DNA of 64,000 bases from DASWNP01 sp036399175. GTDB taxonomy: Bacteria > Acidobacteriota > Blastocatellia > Pyrinomonadales > Pyrinomonadaceae. The position numbers were made by a program, and so were the translations under genes. Shown in pieces: positions 16,632 to 26,600 of this stretch. The stretch spans positions 1 to 64,000 of the forward strand of contig DASWNP010000018.1 of NCBI GenBank assembly GCA_036399175.1, written 5' to 3'. Each line of letters begins with the position of its first letter. The stretch's first letter is position 1. The notes beneath the pieces are model-generated. The model worked only from the letters and a program-made list of their open reading frames with translations. It was not told the origin of the DNA and made no database searches.

Positions 16632-17928
16632 ACTTGCTTTTGAATTTGCCTATGTCGCGGCGGTAGTGGAGGCCGTCCCAACGGATGCGAGCGGCGGCCG
16701 GATAGCATTGGGCGAGGGCTTCGTCGAGGTTTGCGCCGGCGGAGGTCAGTCCGAGCACGCGCCCGCCGGCCGTGAGCCAGCCTCCGTCCTGCGCGCGCGC
16801 CGTGCCGGAGTGAAAGACGCGTACGCGTTGCAGGTCGCGTGCAACCTCTTCCAGACCTTCGATGCGTGCGCCGGTTTCGGGACGCTCGGGGTAGCCGCGC
16901 GCGGCCAAAACGACGCAGGCCGACGACTCTTCAGACCACTCGACGCGCTGGCTTCCCAAACGCCCGCGCGCCACCGAATCGAAGATTTGCGCGAGGTCGC
17001 TTCTTAGGCGCACGAGAATGGCCTGTGCTTCCGGGTCGCCGAAACGCACGTTGTATTCGAGCACGCGCGCGCCGTCGCCGGTGAGCATCAGGCCGACGAA
17101 GAGCACGCCGCGAAAGTCGAGACGGTCGGCCTGCGCGCCTCTGAGCGTCGGCTCGACGATTTCGCGGACGACGCGTGCGTGCGTCTCTTCGTCGAGCACG
17201 GAGGGGGCTGTGATTGCGCCCATGCCGCCGGTGTTCGGGCCCGTGTCGTCGTCGCCGATGCGCTTATGGTCGCGCGCAGGGGGCATCAAAGCGTAGTCGC
17301 GCCCGTCAGTCCAGAGCAGCAGCGAAGCCTCTCGCCCTTCGAGCGCCTCTTCGATGACGACGCGCCGCGCGGCCTCCGCTCCGACGCGTCCGCCTTTCAT
17401 CAACTCTTCGACCGCCTGCAAGGCTTCCGCGCGTGTGCGCGCGACGACGACGCCCTTGCCGGCCGCCAGCCCATCGGCCTTGACGACCACCGGCGCGTCC
17501 TCCGCGCCGAACTCACCGCGACGCAGAATCTCTCTCGCCTCCTCCGCCGTATCGGCCACGCGGAAACGCGCCGTCGGGATGCCATATCTTTGCATGAACT
17601 CTTTGGCGAAAACCTTGCTCGATTCGAGCCGCGCGGCCTCGCGCCGAGGCCCTGCCACGACCAGCCCGCGACGCTCAAACTCGTCCACCAGCCCTGCGGC
17701 GAGCGGCGCTTCGCCGCCGACGATGGTCAGTTCTATCTTCTCCTCTTCGGCAAACCACGCGAGCCCCGAAACGTCGGTTGCGCTCAAGGGAACGCATCGC
17801 GCCGACTGCTCGATGCCGGCATTTCCCGGCGCGCAGAAGAGACGCGGCGAAACCCCGCTCAGGTTCTCGCCGAGCGCCCAGCACAATGCGTGCTCGCGCC
17901 CGCCCGAGCCGACCACCAGAATCTTCAT
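16630..17928 (-). CDS. purD: phosphoribosylamine-glycine ligase
   Basis: This 432-residue GARS makes glycinamide ribonucleotide from phosphoribosylamine, glycine and ATP in purine synthesis. It has the N-terminal ILVVGSGGREHALCWAL block, then GIPTARFRV, VVKADGLAAGKGVVVARTR (ATP-grasp loop) and the PPARDHKRIGDDDTGPNTGGMGA segment split by D-D. The start at 17928 matches the family; the longer frame runs into a poly-purine heptamer repeat. The stop codon abuts STRR hairpin 2. No other pur gene is adjacent, so it stands alone. Confidence 0.95.
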   Translation of the reverse strand: MKILVVGSGGREHALCWALGENLSGVSPRLFCAPGNAGIEQSARCVPLSATDVSGLAWFAEEEKIELTIVGGEAPLAAGLVDEFERRGLVVAGPRREAARLESSKVFAKEFMQRYGIPTARFRVADTAEEAREILRRGEFGAEDAPVVVKADGLAAGKGVVVARTRAEALQAVEELMKGGRVGAEAARRVVIEEALEGREASLLLWTDGRDYALMPPARDHKRIGDDDTGPNTGGMGAITAPSVLDEETHARVVREIVEPTLRGAQADRLDFRGVLFVGLMLTGDGARVLEYNVRFGDPEAQAILVRLRSDLAQIFDSVARGRLGSQRVEWSEESSACVVLAARGYPERPETGARIEGLEEVARDLQRVRVFHSGTARAQDGGWLTAGGRVLGLTSAGANLDEALAQCYPAAARIRWDGLHYRRDIGKFKSK

Positions 17929-18421
17929 GCCTTCAAGCTTCTCCATCGCGTCACTCGAAAAAGACGCGCCGATGCTCCCACGCCGCCCGCATGCTGTCAA
18001 TCGAATCACGAGGGAAAAGGTGAAAGGGGAAAGGTGAAGGGGGAAAGAGTTGAGATGAAAACTCTTCAAGCTGATTAAGCTGTTGAAGAGTGATGTCGAA
18101 AAGTGATGATGGCCGGCTTGGACTTCATTAAAAAGCGCGCCTTTTCCCTTTTCCTTTTTTTTATTTTCGCCGTCGCGCGCCTTGACACAATTTCGTGATA
18201 GTTATAAGTTGCCTGTGCAATAGTTCGTCGGCGGGCGAAGGCGGGGCTGTTTCGTAGCGGTCTCGGAAGCGAGCTTCGGAAGCTTTAGCGAGTTCGCCGC
18301 GCGCGAGCCGGTCAACCGGCCACTTCCCTCGTAGCAACAATGGATTTACAACGACACTTCTGGGCCGCTTTGCCTCACCGATGTGGCGCGCCACGAGTGC
18401 TTATCGATTGAGGGGTTAGAA
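17929..18421. other. intergenic with poly-purine heptamer repeat
   Basis: This is the region between divergent purD and the zinc-ribbon gene. It holds STRR locus 3 and an imperfect 9-bp stem ACTCTTCAA/TTGAAGAGT (18061-18091). The 77-codon frame at 18161-18394 on the minus strand lacks a ribosome site and family features and is treated as chance. Confidence 0.45.
18012..18160. repeat. heptamer STRR locus 3 (AAAGGTG/AAAGGGG)
   Basis: Left tract AAAGGTG, AAAGGGG, AAAGGTG, AAGGGGG (about 18016-18045). A weaker inverted tract of TTTTCCC units lies at 18141-18160. The arms are 95 bases apart. Confidence 0.6.
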
Positions 18422-18802
18422 ATGTCACAAGCACACGCCGAAACAGACAAAGCCAATGGAGAGTGGGCTCACGCCGAGATGGAATTCCAGGATCGAAACA
18501 TACATTGTGTCGATTGCGGAGAGGATTTCATCTGGACAGCCGGAGAGCAGGTTTTCTTCCACGACAAAGGTTTGAAGAACGAGCCCAAGCGTTGTAAGCC
18601 CTGCAAGCAAGCCAAGAACGAACGCCTCGCGGCCATCGCCGCCGCACAGGCCGCCGGAGTGCGCCAGCGCATCGAAGTCTCGGTCAACTGCGCGCAGTGC
18701 GGCCAGCAGACCACCGTACCCTTTTATCCTTCGCAAGGACGCCCCGTCTTCTGCCGCTCCTGCTTCCTCGCAAGTCGCGGCGCTGACGCTCAAGGCACCT
18801 AG
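18422..18802 (+). CDS. double zinc-ribbon protein
   Basis: This 126-residue protein has two four-cysteine sites. The first (about residues 24-60) has CVDCGEDFIWTAGEQVFF and CKPCKQ, the zinc-ribbon class that also contains FHDKG[L/F]xNEPKRC. The second (about 90-118) has CAQCGQQTTVPFYP and CRSCF. Such proteins are abundant in Acidobacteriota and relatives and probably bind nucleic acid or act as small regulators; the specific role is unknown. GAGGGG precedes the ATG at 18422. A long hairpin with a T-run downstream may terminate it. Confidence 0.75.
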   Translation: MSQAHAETDKANGEWAHAEMEFQDRNIHCVDCGEDFIWTAGEQVFFHDKGLKNEPKRCKPCKQAKNERLAAIAAAQAAGVRQRIEVSVNCAQCGQQTTVPFYPSQGRPVFCRSCFLASRGADAQGT

Positions 18803-18921
18803 CTCGAAACAACCCACGTCGTCCCGACAGACGAATAGAATCTCTCTCCCCGCGTCGCGCACCCGTTCGAGACGGAATCCTGCCGCAGCGTCGAGCCTCC
18901 GTGTGCGAATGAAAAGAGAGC

Positions 18922-19010
18922 GGCTGGATGTCGGTTGTCGGATGTCAGTTAAAAACAAAAGCATTTGTCTTTAACTGACATCCGACAACCGACATCCAGC
19001 CACTTTTTTT
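18922..19010 (+). repeat. heptamer STRR hairpin 4 (GGATGTC type) with T-run
   Basis: A perfect 32-bp inverted repeat (18922-18953 and 18970-19001) is built from GGATGTC, GGTTGTC, GGATGTC, AGTT and followed by a run of nine T residues. Besides belonging to the STRR family it probably works as the terminator of the zinc-ribbon gene. It ends at the stop codon of the convergent permease. Confidence 0.9.
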
Positions 19011-20990
19011 TTAGCCGCCGACGTGCACCATCGGACGACGCGCGGGGTCGTCTTCGGCCTGCCGTAAAACTTCGTGTGTGACGGGCGCGGTGTCGCCCTC
19101 GCCGAAGGCGATGTACTTCAGGAGATAAGAGAGCGGGTTGCCTTCGCTCCATCCGAAGTAGATGTGCGGAATCTTGCCGGTCGTATCGCGCAGGTGAAGA
19201 AGGAAAGCGGCGATGGCGTTAGGGACGGCCGGGCTTTCGGTGCGCAGCACACGATAGCCGTTGACATCGACGCCGCGCACCTTGAGCGCGCCGGAGAAAT
19301 CCGAGGCGTCGCCCGGCTTGACCTCGAAGAAGACGACGGCATCGCGCGTCGGGATGTGGTTGTTCGAGCGTTTCTCACGTTCCTTCAACTCATACTCGCG
19401 CATGTCGCCCCGGTCGCGCCGGTTTGCGACGATGCGAATCTCGCTCGTCTTTGCCTCGTCGATGAACTTCTGCGCCATTCTGTCCAGCTCCACACGCTCG
19501 ACGCGCAGCTCCGTCGTGCGGTAGACGCGCGAGATGAGCGAGCTGACGATAATCGCGCCGATGAAGAACGAAGCTATCTTGATGCCTTCAGGTCGCTCGT
19601 GAATGTTCTGGATGGTGGTGTAGGCGAAGACGAGCGAGATGGCGAGGAACATATACGCCCACTTGCTCCAACCGCGTTTTCGCCACTCCGAGAGCGTGAC
19701 GGCCACCGCCGCCGAACTCATCAGGACGAGCACCCCGGTCGCGTATGCTCCGCCCTGCGCGTCCACATCAGCCTCGAAAATCACGGTCACGGCGAAGGCG
19801 ACGGCGATGAAGACCAAGACGAGCGGGCGGGTCGCCCTCGCCCAGTTGGGAGCCATGCCGTAGCGCGGCAGGTAGCGCGGCACGATGTTCAGGAGTCCGG
19901 CCATGGCCGAGGCTCCGGCGAACCAGAGAATCAGAATCGTGCTCAGGTCGTAAATGGTGCCGAAAGTGTCGCCGAAAAAATGGTGTGCGAGATAGGCGAG
20001 GGCTCGCCCATTGGCTTCTCCGGGCGGCTGGTCGCCCTGAGCCGGGAGAAATGCCTCGTGTGGGATGAGGGTAATCGTCACAATGCTGCTCGTTATCAGG
20101 AAGACGCTCATAATGAGTGCGGCCGAGCGAAGGAGCTTGCGCGTATTGCGGATGCGTCCTTCGGGGCGTTTGGCCGTGTCGCCGTGCTCGCCTTTGACGA
20201 GCGGCATCACGGCGACGCCCGTCTCGAAGCCCGACAGGCCGAGCGCGAGCTTCGGAAAGAGATAGAGTGCGACGCCGACCATCAAGAGCGGACTGCCATT
20301 GACTCTGGGGTCGGCGAAAAGCGCCTCCTTCCAACGCGGCATCACTTCCGCATGTGTCAAGACCTCATAGACGCCGTAGCCGACGACGACGAAGTTGAGC
20401 AGCAGATAACTGACGACGAGCAGAACGGCGATGCCGATGGCCTCTTTGAAGCCTTTGAGAAAGATGCCGCCCAGGAATGCGATGAGCAGCAGCGTGATGG
20501 CGACCTTGTGGTCGTGCCCGAAGGCTCTCTCAAGAAAAGGATTTTCGATGATGTGGGCGGTGGCGTCTGCGGCTGACAAAGTGATGGTGATGACGAAATC
20601 GGTGGCGACGAATCCCAGTAGCACCAGGACGAACAGCTTGCCCTTCCAGCGCGACAGAAGATTTTCGAGCATCGAGATGGAACCTTCGCCGTGCGGGCTT
20701 TCGGCGGCGACGCGTCCGTAGATGGGAAGCGCGCCGAAGAGTGTGAGCAGAACTAGAATCAGCGTAGCGATGGGAGAGAGAGCGCCGGCCGCCAGAGCAG
20801 CGATGCCCGGCTGATAACCAAGCGTCGAGAAGTAATCGACGCCGGTCAAACACATCACCTTCCACCAGGGATGCTCCTGATGCTGACCCTCTCTTTCGTG
20901 AGGGCCTTCCATCTCCTTTATCTGTCCTTTGAGCAGCCAATCCTTAAAACGAACGCTCTGACTCTTCGGCAATACTCCTGTCGCTGACAT
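19011..20990 (-). CDS. APC-type permease, riboswitch-controlled copy
   Basis: This 659-residue permease has a conserved N-terminal tail (PHEREGQHQEHPWWKVMCLT) leading to GVDYFSTLGYQPGIAAL, the unwound-helix region of APC/KUP-like transporters, then about 12 helices to residue 500. A cytoplasmic C-terminal domain of about 155 residues follows (YFGWSEGNPLSYLLKY near the end). Substrates of this group are amino acids or K+; the c-di-AMP riboswitch upstream favours an osmolyte or K+ role. It is a clear paralogue of the gene at 21339-23303; the C-terminal domains are nearly identical. GGAG lies before the start at 20990. Confidence 0.85.
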   Translation of the reverse strand: MSATGVLPKSQSVRFKDWLLKGQIKEMEGPHEREGQHQEHPWWKVMCLTGVDYFSTLGYQPGIAALAAGALSPIATLILVLLTLFGALPIYGRVAAESPHGEGSISMLENLLSRWKGKLFVLVLLGFVATDFVITITLSAADATAHIIENPFLERAFGHDHKVAITLLLIAFLGGIFLKGFKEAIGIAVLLVVSYLLLNFVVVGYGVYEVLTHAEVMPRWKEALFADPRVNGSPLLMVGVALYLFPKLALGLSGFETGVAVMPLVKGEHGDTAKRPEGRIRNTRKLLRSAALIMSVFLITSSIVTITLIPHEAFLPAQGDQPPGEANGRALAYLAHHFFGDTFGTIYDLSTILILWFAGASAMAGLLNIVPRYLPRYGMAPNWARATRPLVLVFIAVAFAVTVIFEADVDAQGGAYATGVLVLMSSAAVAVTLSEWRKRGWSKWAYMFLAISLVFAYTTIQNIHERPEGIKIASFFIGAIIVSSLISRVYRTTELRVERVELDRMAQKFIDEAKTSEIRIVANRRDRGDMREYELKEREKRSNNHIPTRDAVVFFEVKPGDASDFSGALKVRGVDVNGYRVLRTESPAVPNAIAAFLLHLRDTTGKIPHIYFGWSEGNPLSYLLKYIAFGEGDTAPVTHEVLRQAEDDPARRPMVHVGG

Positions 20991-21035
20991 TTTTTTTCTT
21001 CTCCAGCTTCCGCCGTCCGACTGCCTGACAGACGA

Positions 21036-21070
21036 AAAGAGGCGCGGGACATGATGCCCCGCGCCTCTTT
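21036..21070 (-). terminator. riboswitch expression-platform terminator
   Basis: A 13-bp stem (21036-21048 and 21058-21070) ends in a T-run on the minus strand, between the c-di-AMP aptamer and the permease start codon. It fits a transcription-attenuation platform. Confidence 0.75.
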
Positions 21071-21104
21071 GCAGAACTGTTCGCGGCAGTGCGGCTGTCC
21101 TTCC

Positions 21105-21262
21105 ATCAAGCCTACGGGGTTAGCTGACGGGCTCGAACCTGGAAGTGTTCTACGTGAGCTTTCGCCTGTTGCTACAGCCTTGTGCTCACGATGCGCCCCG
21201 TGCTCCGTTAAGCGGAGCATGTGGTTCCCCCGCGCCGCTCGCCGAATTCAATTCAGGCGGGC
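21105..21262 (-). ncRNA. ydaO/yuaA (cyclic di-AMP) riboswitch
   Basis: Minus-strand sequence shows, in order, the ydaO signature: CGCGGGGGAACCA, GGGGCGCATC, GTAGCAACAGGC, then CGAGCCCGTCAGCTAACC, CCGTAGGC. The outer stem P1 pairs GCCT (about 21258) with AGGC (about 21110). These blocks line up with Bacillus ydaO. In known examples c-di-AMP binding favours the terminator and turns off K+/osmolyte transporters. It precedes only the distal permease (19011-20990), not its upstream paralogue. Confidence 0.93.
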
Positions 21263-21338
21263 GACCTCGGCAGACAAGTTTTCAACGCGCAAATCTTACG
21301 CCCTCGATTCCCCTGAAAGCAACTTCAATTCTTCCCCG

Positions 21339-23303
21339 TCAGCCGCCGACGTGGACGCCCGGCCGTTTGTCGGGGTCGTCCTCGACCTGTCGCAGAATCT
21401 CGCGCGTCACGGGCGCGGTATCGCCCTCGCCGAAGAAGATGTACCTGAAGAGATAAGAGAGCGGGTTGCCCTCGCTCCATCCGAAGTAGATGTGCGGAAT
21501 CTCGCCGGTCGTATCGCGTAGATACAGGAGAAAAGCGGCGATGGCGTTGGGCACGGCGGGGCTTTCGGTGCGCAGCACTCGATAGCCGTTGACATCGACG
21601 CCGCGCACCTTGAGCGCGCCGGAGAAATCCGAGGCGTCGCTCGGCTTGACCTCGAAGAAGACGACGGGGTCGCGCGTCGGGATGTGATTGTCGGTTCGCT
21701 TCTCGCGCTCCTTGAACTCATATTCGCGCATGTCGCCCCGGTCGCAGCGATTGGCGACGATGCGTATATGGCCGCTCTGCCGCGCCTCTTCGATGAACTC
21801 CCGCGCCAGCTCATCGAGTTCTATCTTATCGACGCGCAGCTCCGTCGTGCGGTAGACGCGCGAGATGAGCGAGCTGACGATAATCGCGCCGATGAAGAAC
21901 GAAGCTATCTTGATGCCGCTCGGCTGCGCGTAGACGTTAATGAAGGTGGTGTAGGCGAAGATGAGCGAGATGATGAGGAACGCCCATTTTATCCAGCCGG
22001 GCTTGTTCCACTCCGAGAGCGTGACGGCCACCGCCGCCGAGCCCATCAGGACGAGCACCCCGGTCGCGTATGCTCCGGCCTGTGCCTCCACTTCGGCCTT
22101 GAAGAGAATCGTGACGATGAAGGCGATGAGAGTGAAGACTAAGACGAGCGGTCGGGTCGCTTTCGCCCAGTTGGGAGCCATGCCGTAGCGCGGCAGGTAG
22201 CGCGGCACGATGTTCAGGAGTCCGGCCATGGCCGACGCTCCGGCAAACCAGAGAATCAGAATCGTGCTCAGGTCGTAGATGGTGCCGAAGATGTCGCCGA
22301 AGTAGAGGTGCGCGAGATAAGCCAGAGCGCGCCCGCTCGCCTGGCCTGCCGGTCGCTCCTCGGTCTCGGGCAGAAATTCTTCGTGCGGGATGAGCGTGGT
22401 CGTCACGATGCTGCTCAGGATGAGCAGGACACTCATAATCAGAGCGGCGCTCGTCAGCAGTTTCCCTGTGTTACTGATGCGCCCCGCGGGCTTCTCGGGA
22501 TTATCGCCGGGCTCGCCTTTGACGAGCGGCATCACGACCACTCCGGTCTCGAAGCCTGACAGGCCGAGCGCGAGCTTCGGGAAGAGAAAGAGCGCGTAGC
22601 CGAGCATCAGAAACGGATTTCCGTAGCCGGCAAACAGAGCGTTCTTCCAGTTGGACAACACCTGCGGGTTCAGAAAAATCTGGTAGAAACTGACGCCTAT
22701 GACAACTAGATTCAGAGAGATGTAAACAATCACGATGAGGACGGCGATGCCGATGGCCTCTTTGAAGCCTTTGAGGAAGACCGCGCCGAGCGCCGCGATG
22801 AGAACGAGCGTGACGCTGATGCGGTTGTGCTCGAAGAAACGCGGTATGTAAGGATTCTCGACGATGTGGGCGGTGGCGTCTGCGGCTGACAAAGTGATGG
22901 TGATGATGAAGCCGGTGGCGGCGAATCCGAGCAGCGCCAAAACGAACAGCTTGCCCTTCCATCTTGAGAGCAGGTCTTCGAGCATCGAGATAGAGCCGTC
23001 GCCGTGCGGGCTCTTGGCGGCGACGCGCTTATACATCGGAAGCGCGCCGAAGAGTGTGAGCAAAACGAGCACCAGCGTAGCGATGGGAGAGAGAGCGCCA
23101 GCCGCCAGAGCCGCGATGCCCGGCTGATAACCCAGCGTCGAGAAGTAATCGACGCCGGTCAAACACATCACCTTCCACCAGGGATGCTCCTGATGCTGAC
23201 CCTCTCTTTCGTGAGGGCCTTCCATCTCCTTTATCTGTCCTTTGAGCAGCCAACGCTTCAGGCGGCTGACCTGCCGTTTCTGCGGGACGACTGTTCCGGC
23301 CAT
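21339..23303 (-). CDS. APC-type permease, paralogue without riboswitch
   Basis: This 654-residue tandem paralogue of the 19011-20990 permease has the same architecture: conserved tail, GVDYFSTLGYQPGIAAL, about 12 helices and the same C-terminal soluble domain ending in DPDKRPGVHVGG. The most variable part is the middle (about residues 150-235). The start is taken at ATG 23303 with GGGAG 7 bases upstream; a TTG two codons earlier is also possible. It is transcribed first; its 3' end is about 75 bases from the riboswitch. It has no riboswitch in its own upstream 300 bases. Confidence 0.85.
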   Translation of the reverse strand: MAGTVVPQKRQVSRLKRWLLKGQIKEMEGPHEREGQHQEHPWWKVMCLTGVDYFSTLGYQPGIAALAAGALSPIATLVLVLLTLFGALPMYKRVAAKSPHGDGSISMLEDLLSRWKGKLFVLALLGFAATGFIITITLSAADATAHIVENPYIPRFFEHNRISVTLVLIAALGAVFLKGFKEAIGIAVLIVIVYISLNLVVIGVSFYQIFLNPQVLSNWKNALFAGYGNPFLMLGYALFLFPKLALGLSGFETGVVVMPLVKGEPGDNPEKPAGRISNTGKLLTSAALIMSVLLILSSIVTTTLIPHEEFLPETEERPAGQASGRALAYLAHLYFGDIFGTIYDLSTILILWFAGASAMAGLLNIVPRYLPRYGMAPNWAKATRPLVLVFTLIAFIVTILFKAEVEAQAGAYATGVLVLMGSAAVAVTLSEWNKPGWIKWAFLIISLIFAYTTFINVYAQPSGIKIASFFIGAIIVSSLISRVYRTTELRVDKIELDELAREFIEEARQSGHIRIVANRCDRGDMREYEFKEREKRTDNHIPTRDPVVFFEVKPSDASDFSGALKVRGVDVNGYRVLRTESPAVPNAIAAFLLYLRDTTGEIPHIYFGWSEGNPLSYLFRYIFFGEGDTAPVTREILRQVEDDPDKRPGVHVGG

Positions 23304-23605
23304 TGCCAACTCCCTTACACGAACTCTCCACGAGCCCGGATTCGTCGAAGCTTAGATAATCACGTTCGAGAGTCTTGCCCGGTCAGTATAAATCAATTTC
23401 CGCGTCCGTTGCGCGTTAATTCCAGATGGCGCTCTTCGCTCTTCATATGCTAAAGTGTGGAATGTTAACGCCTTTGATAGTGTCTTGCAGGATGCAGGAC
23501 AGGATTTTGAGCAAGCTGTAAGAGCCCTTCCACCCCGATAACAAAACATTTCAAGTGAAATGAGCCGAAGGCGCGCACCGCCGCCGTCGAGTGTAATTTA
23601 CACGG
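23304..23605. promoter_or_regulatory. divergent control region with two perfect palindromes
   Basis: This is the region between the divergent permease and sigma-54 activator genes. Two perfect palindromes are visible: CATTTCA-AG-TGAAATG (23547-23562) and GTGTAA-T-TTACAC (23591-23603). The second ends 3 bases before the annotated ATG and may be an operator. Confidence 0.45.
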
Positions 23606-26600
23606 ATGATACCTCGCATTAAAGGTAGCAGCAGCGACGCGTCTCGCGAACGAAGCGTAAACGAGATGACTCTCTCCGACCTGCCAGGCGCGCGTGGCCG
23701 CACGCGCTTTCACGCAGGCAACTCGCGTGAGGCGCTGGCCGCCCGCATCGAAGAGACCCGGCAACTGCTCGACGAAGGAAGGTCGAGCGCCGCCGAATCG
23801 CGCCTCAGAGAAATCATCAGCGCCGCCGCGCGTCACGACGCGTCGCTGCTGGCTCAGGCGCGTTGCCAGCTTTCAGCCTCCCTTGAGATGCAGGGGCGCT
23901 ACCGCGAGTCGCTCGAAGCCGTCGAGATGTACGAGACGACGGAGGCGCGCTCTCGTCTCGACGCCGAGACGGCTGCCGGTCTCCGCGTCCAGATTAGCCT
24001 CGCCTACAACTACACGGGCGACCACCCGAAAGCCATCGCGCTCCTCAACGCCGCCCTTCAGCGCGAGACTTCCGCCGACACCACCTCCGATGCGCGCCTC
24101 GGCGCTATCTACGCCGCGCTCGCGCGCGTCTATCGAAGCATCACCGAGTACAGCATCTCGCGCGACTACGCGCACAAAGGTCTGGAGCATTATCGCCGCA
24201 CGGGCGAGTGGCGGGGCTTGGCCGACATGTATTTCGGCATCGCTATGGCCGAGACGCAGGAGGGCAACTATGAGCCCGCGCTCGAAAACTTCAATCAGGC
24301 GCTCAACCTCATCGGCAATCATACAGCCCCATACCTGCTCGGCAAGATTTACACCAACATGGCCGCAGCCTTCTGGCTCCTGAAGCGCCCGCATGACGGC
24401 ATCCGTTGTCTGGAGAAGGCCGTCAGCTACAGCGAAGCGACCGAGCACAAGGTCAACGCCGCCTGCTGCTACAACAATCTGGGCATCAATCTCATCCTCG
24501 TCGGCAAGTGGGACAGAGCGCAGGAGGCGCTGATGCGCGCCATGTCGCTCGCCATCGAGGTCGATGAGCATGGGCCTCAGGTGCCGACCATCCTCGAATC
24601 GCTCGGCGAGCTGCGCATGCTGCGCGGCAACCTGGAAGAGGCGCGCGAGCTTCTGGAGCGCGCCGTCCGCCTGGCGACGCAGAACGGAAACAAGTGGTAC
24701 GCCGGGCAGGCCATGCGCACGCTCGGTCGTTGTCATCTGGCGATGGGCGACACGGCGAGCGCGCTTGTGAGTGGCGAAGGCTCGCGTGCGCTCGCCGAGC
24801 GCATCGGCGACCGTCAGGCCATCTGCGAGTCGCTGCTGCTTCTGGCCGAGGCTTATTTGAAGGAAGGCAACGAGCGTGAGTGCGCCGCGCTCTTGCAGAA
24901 GCTACACGACGACAGCGCCGATTCGACCACCGAGCTTTCGGTCGCAGGCGAAGTGCAGCGCCTGAGCGGCATGCTCGCCCTCGGAAACGAAGACGCCACG
25001 CTCGCCGTCAATCACTTCGGGCGCAGCATCTCCATCTTTGAGATGCTCGGCGACAAGTATCGCACGGCGCGCGCACACTACTGGCTCGGACGCGCCTACG
25101 CGACGACTGCCCCCGAGCGCGCCTCAGAGCATCTCTCGCTCGCCCTTAACACCTTCCGCGAGCTGGGCGCGCCCATCGACCGCGCGCTCGCCGAAGAGGC
25201 TCTTAAAGCCTGCGTTAGCGCCGCTCCCGAACGACAGCCCGAGCCCTCTGCCGTCGCTCAACTGCTCACACTGCGACTGGCCGAGGCCGTCGCCTCGCGC
25301 GAGCTTCTGCTGAGAGAACTGGCCGCCGTCATTCAACAGGAGACGAAAGCGCGCCGCGTCATGATTGTCGAAGACGACGAGGAGGAACGCCCGCACATCG
25401 TTATCGCTCACGGCTTCAACCACGCCGACAGCCTCCGACTCGCCGATGCGCTCGGTCAAATCAAGAGCGAAGAGGAGCGCGAGCGCTTCGCCGACGACTA
25501 CGAAGCCGCCGTCATCCAGCTCAAGTCGGCCAACGCACAACCCGCCACTCTCTTCATCGCGCCGCGCGAGGAGGCGCGACTCACGGGCGGCGCGTCCGTC
25601 GAGCCGCTGCTGCGCGTCGTCGAGCTTGGAATGGACGTGTGCGCGCTGCGCGAGCGCAATCGTACGGGGCGCGTCGCTCAGAGCCAGGACACCCTCGCGG
25701 GCGCGAGCATGATGCCCGGCTTCATCCATTCGAGCCCGGCCATGACCCGCCTCGTCGATGAAGTGCACAAGATTCGCTCTTCGGACGTGACCGTGCTCGT
25801 CACCGGCGAATCGGGAACGGGGAAAGAACTCGTCGCACGCGCCATCCACGCCATCTCTTCGCGGCGCGATAAAATCTTCGTCCCCTTCAACTGCACCGCC
25901 GTTCCCAAAGAGCTTGCCGAAGGTTATCTCTTCGGCTATCGTCGCGGCGCGTTCACGGGCGCGGTCTCGGATTCTCCGGGCGTCATCCGCACCGCCGCCG
26001 GAGGCACGCTCTTTCTAGACGAAATCGGCGACCTCCCGCTCGACGTGCAACCGAAGCTTCTGCGCTTTTTGCAGGAGGGAGAGATTCAACCGCTCGGCGA
26101 GCAGCGTCCGCAGAAGGTTGACGTGCGCATCATCGCGGCCACAAACTCCGACCTCGAAAAGATGGTCGAAGAAGGACGCTTCCGCGAAGACCTCTACTAT
26201 CGCTTGAACGTCATACGTCTCTGCGTGCCACCTTTGCGCGAGCGCCGCTCCGAGATTCCCACCATCGTCAACTATTACATCAATCATTATTCCGCGAAGT
26301 TCAATCGGCGCGACATACAGATTACGCCGCAGACCGTTGACCTCCTGATGGTCAGCGACTGGCCGGGCAACGTCCGACAGCTCTGCAACGAAATCCAGCG
26401 CATCGTCGCACGCGCCGAAGACCACGCGCTCATCACGCCCGAACATCTCTCGCCCGATTTCCGTCGGGGCGTTCCCGCCGCCGACACCTCCAACTCTTCC
26501 ATCGCCGCCTTCAGCAATGCCGACGCCGCCGACGAAGCCTCCACACAGGGGCTTACACTCGCCGAAGCGATGGCCGCCCTCGAACAGCGCATGATTACAG

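Noticed and set aside
18161..18394. 77-codon minus-strand frame between purD and the zinc-ribbon gene
   Set aside because: No ribosome site, no family features, and it overlaps the promoter region of the zinc-ribbon gene.
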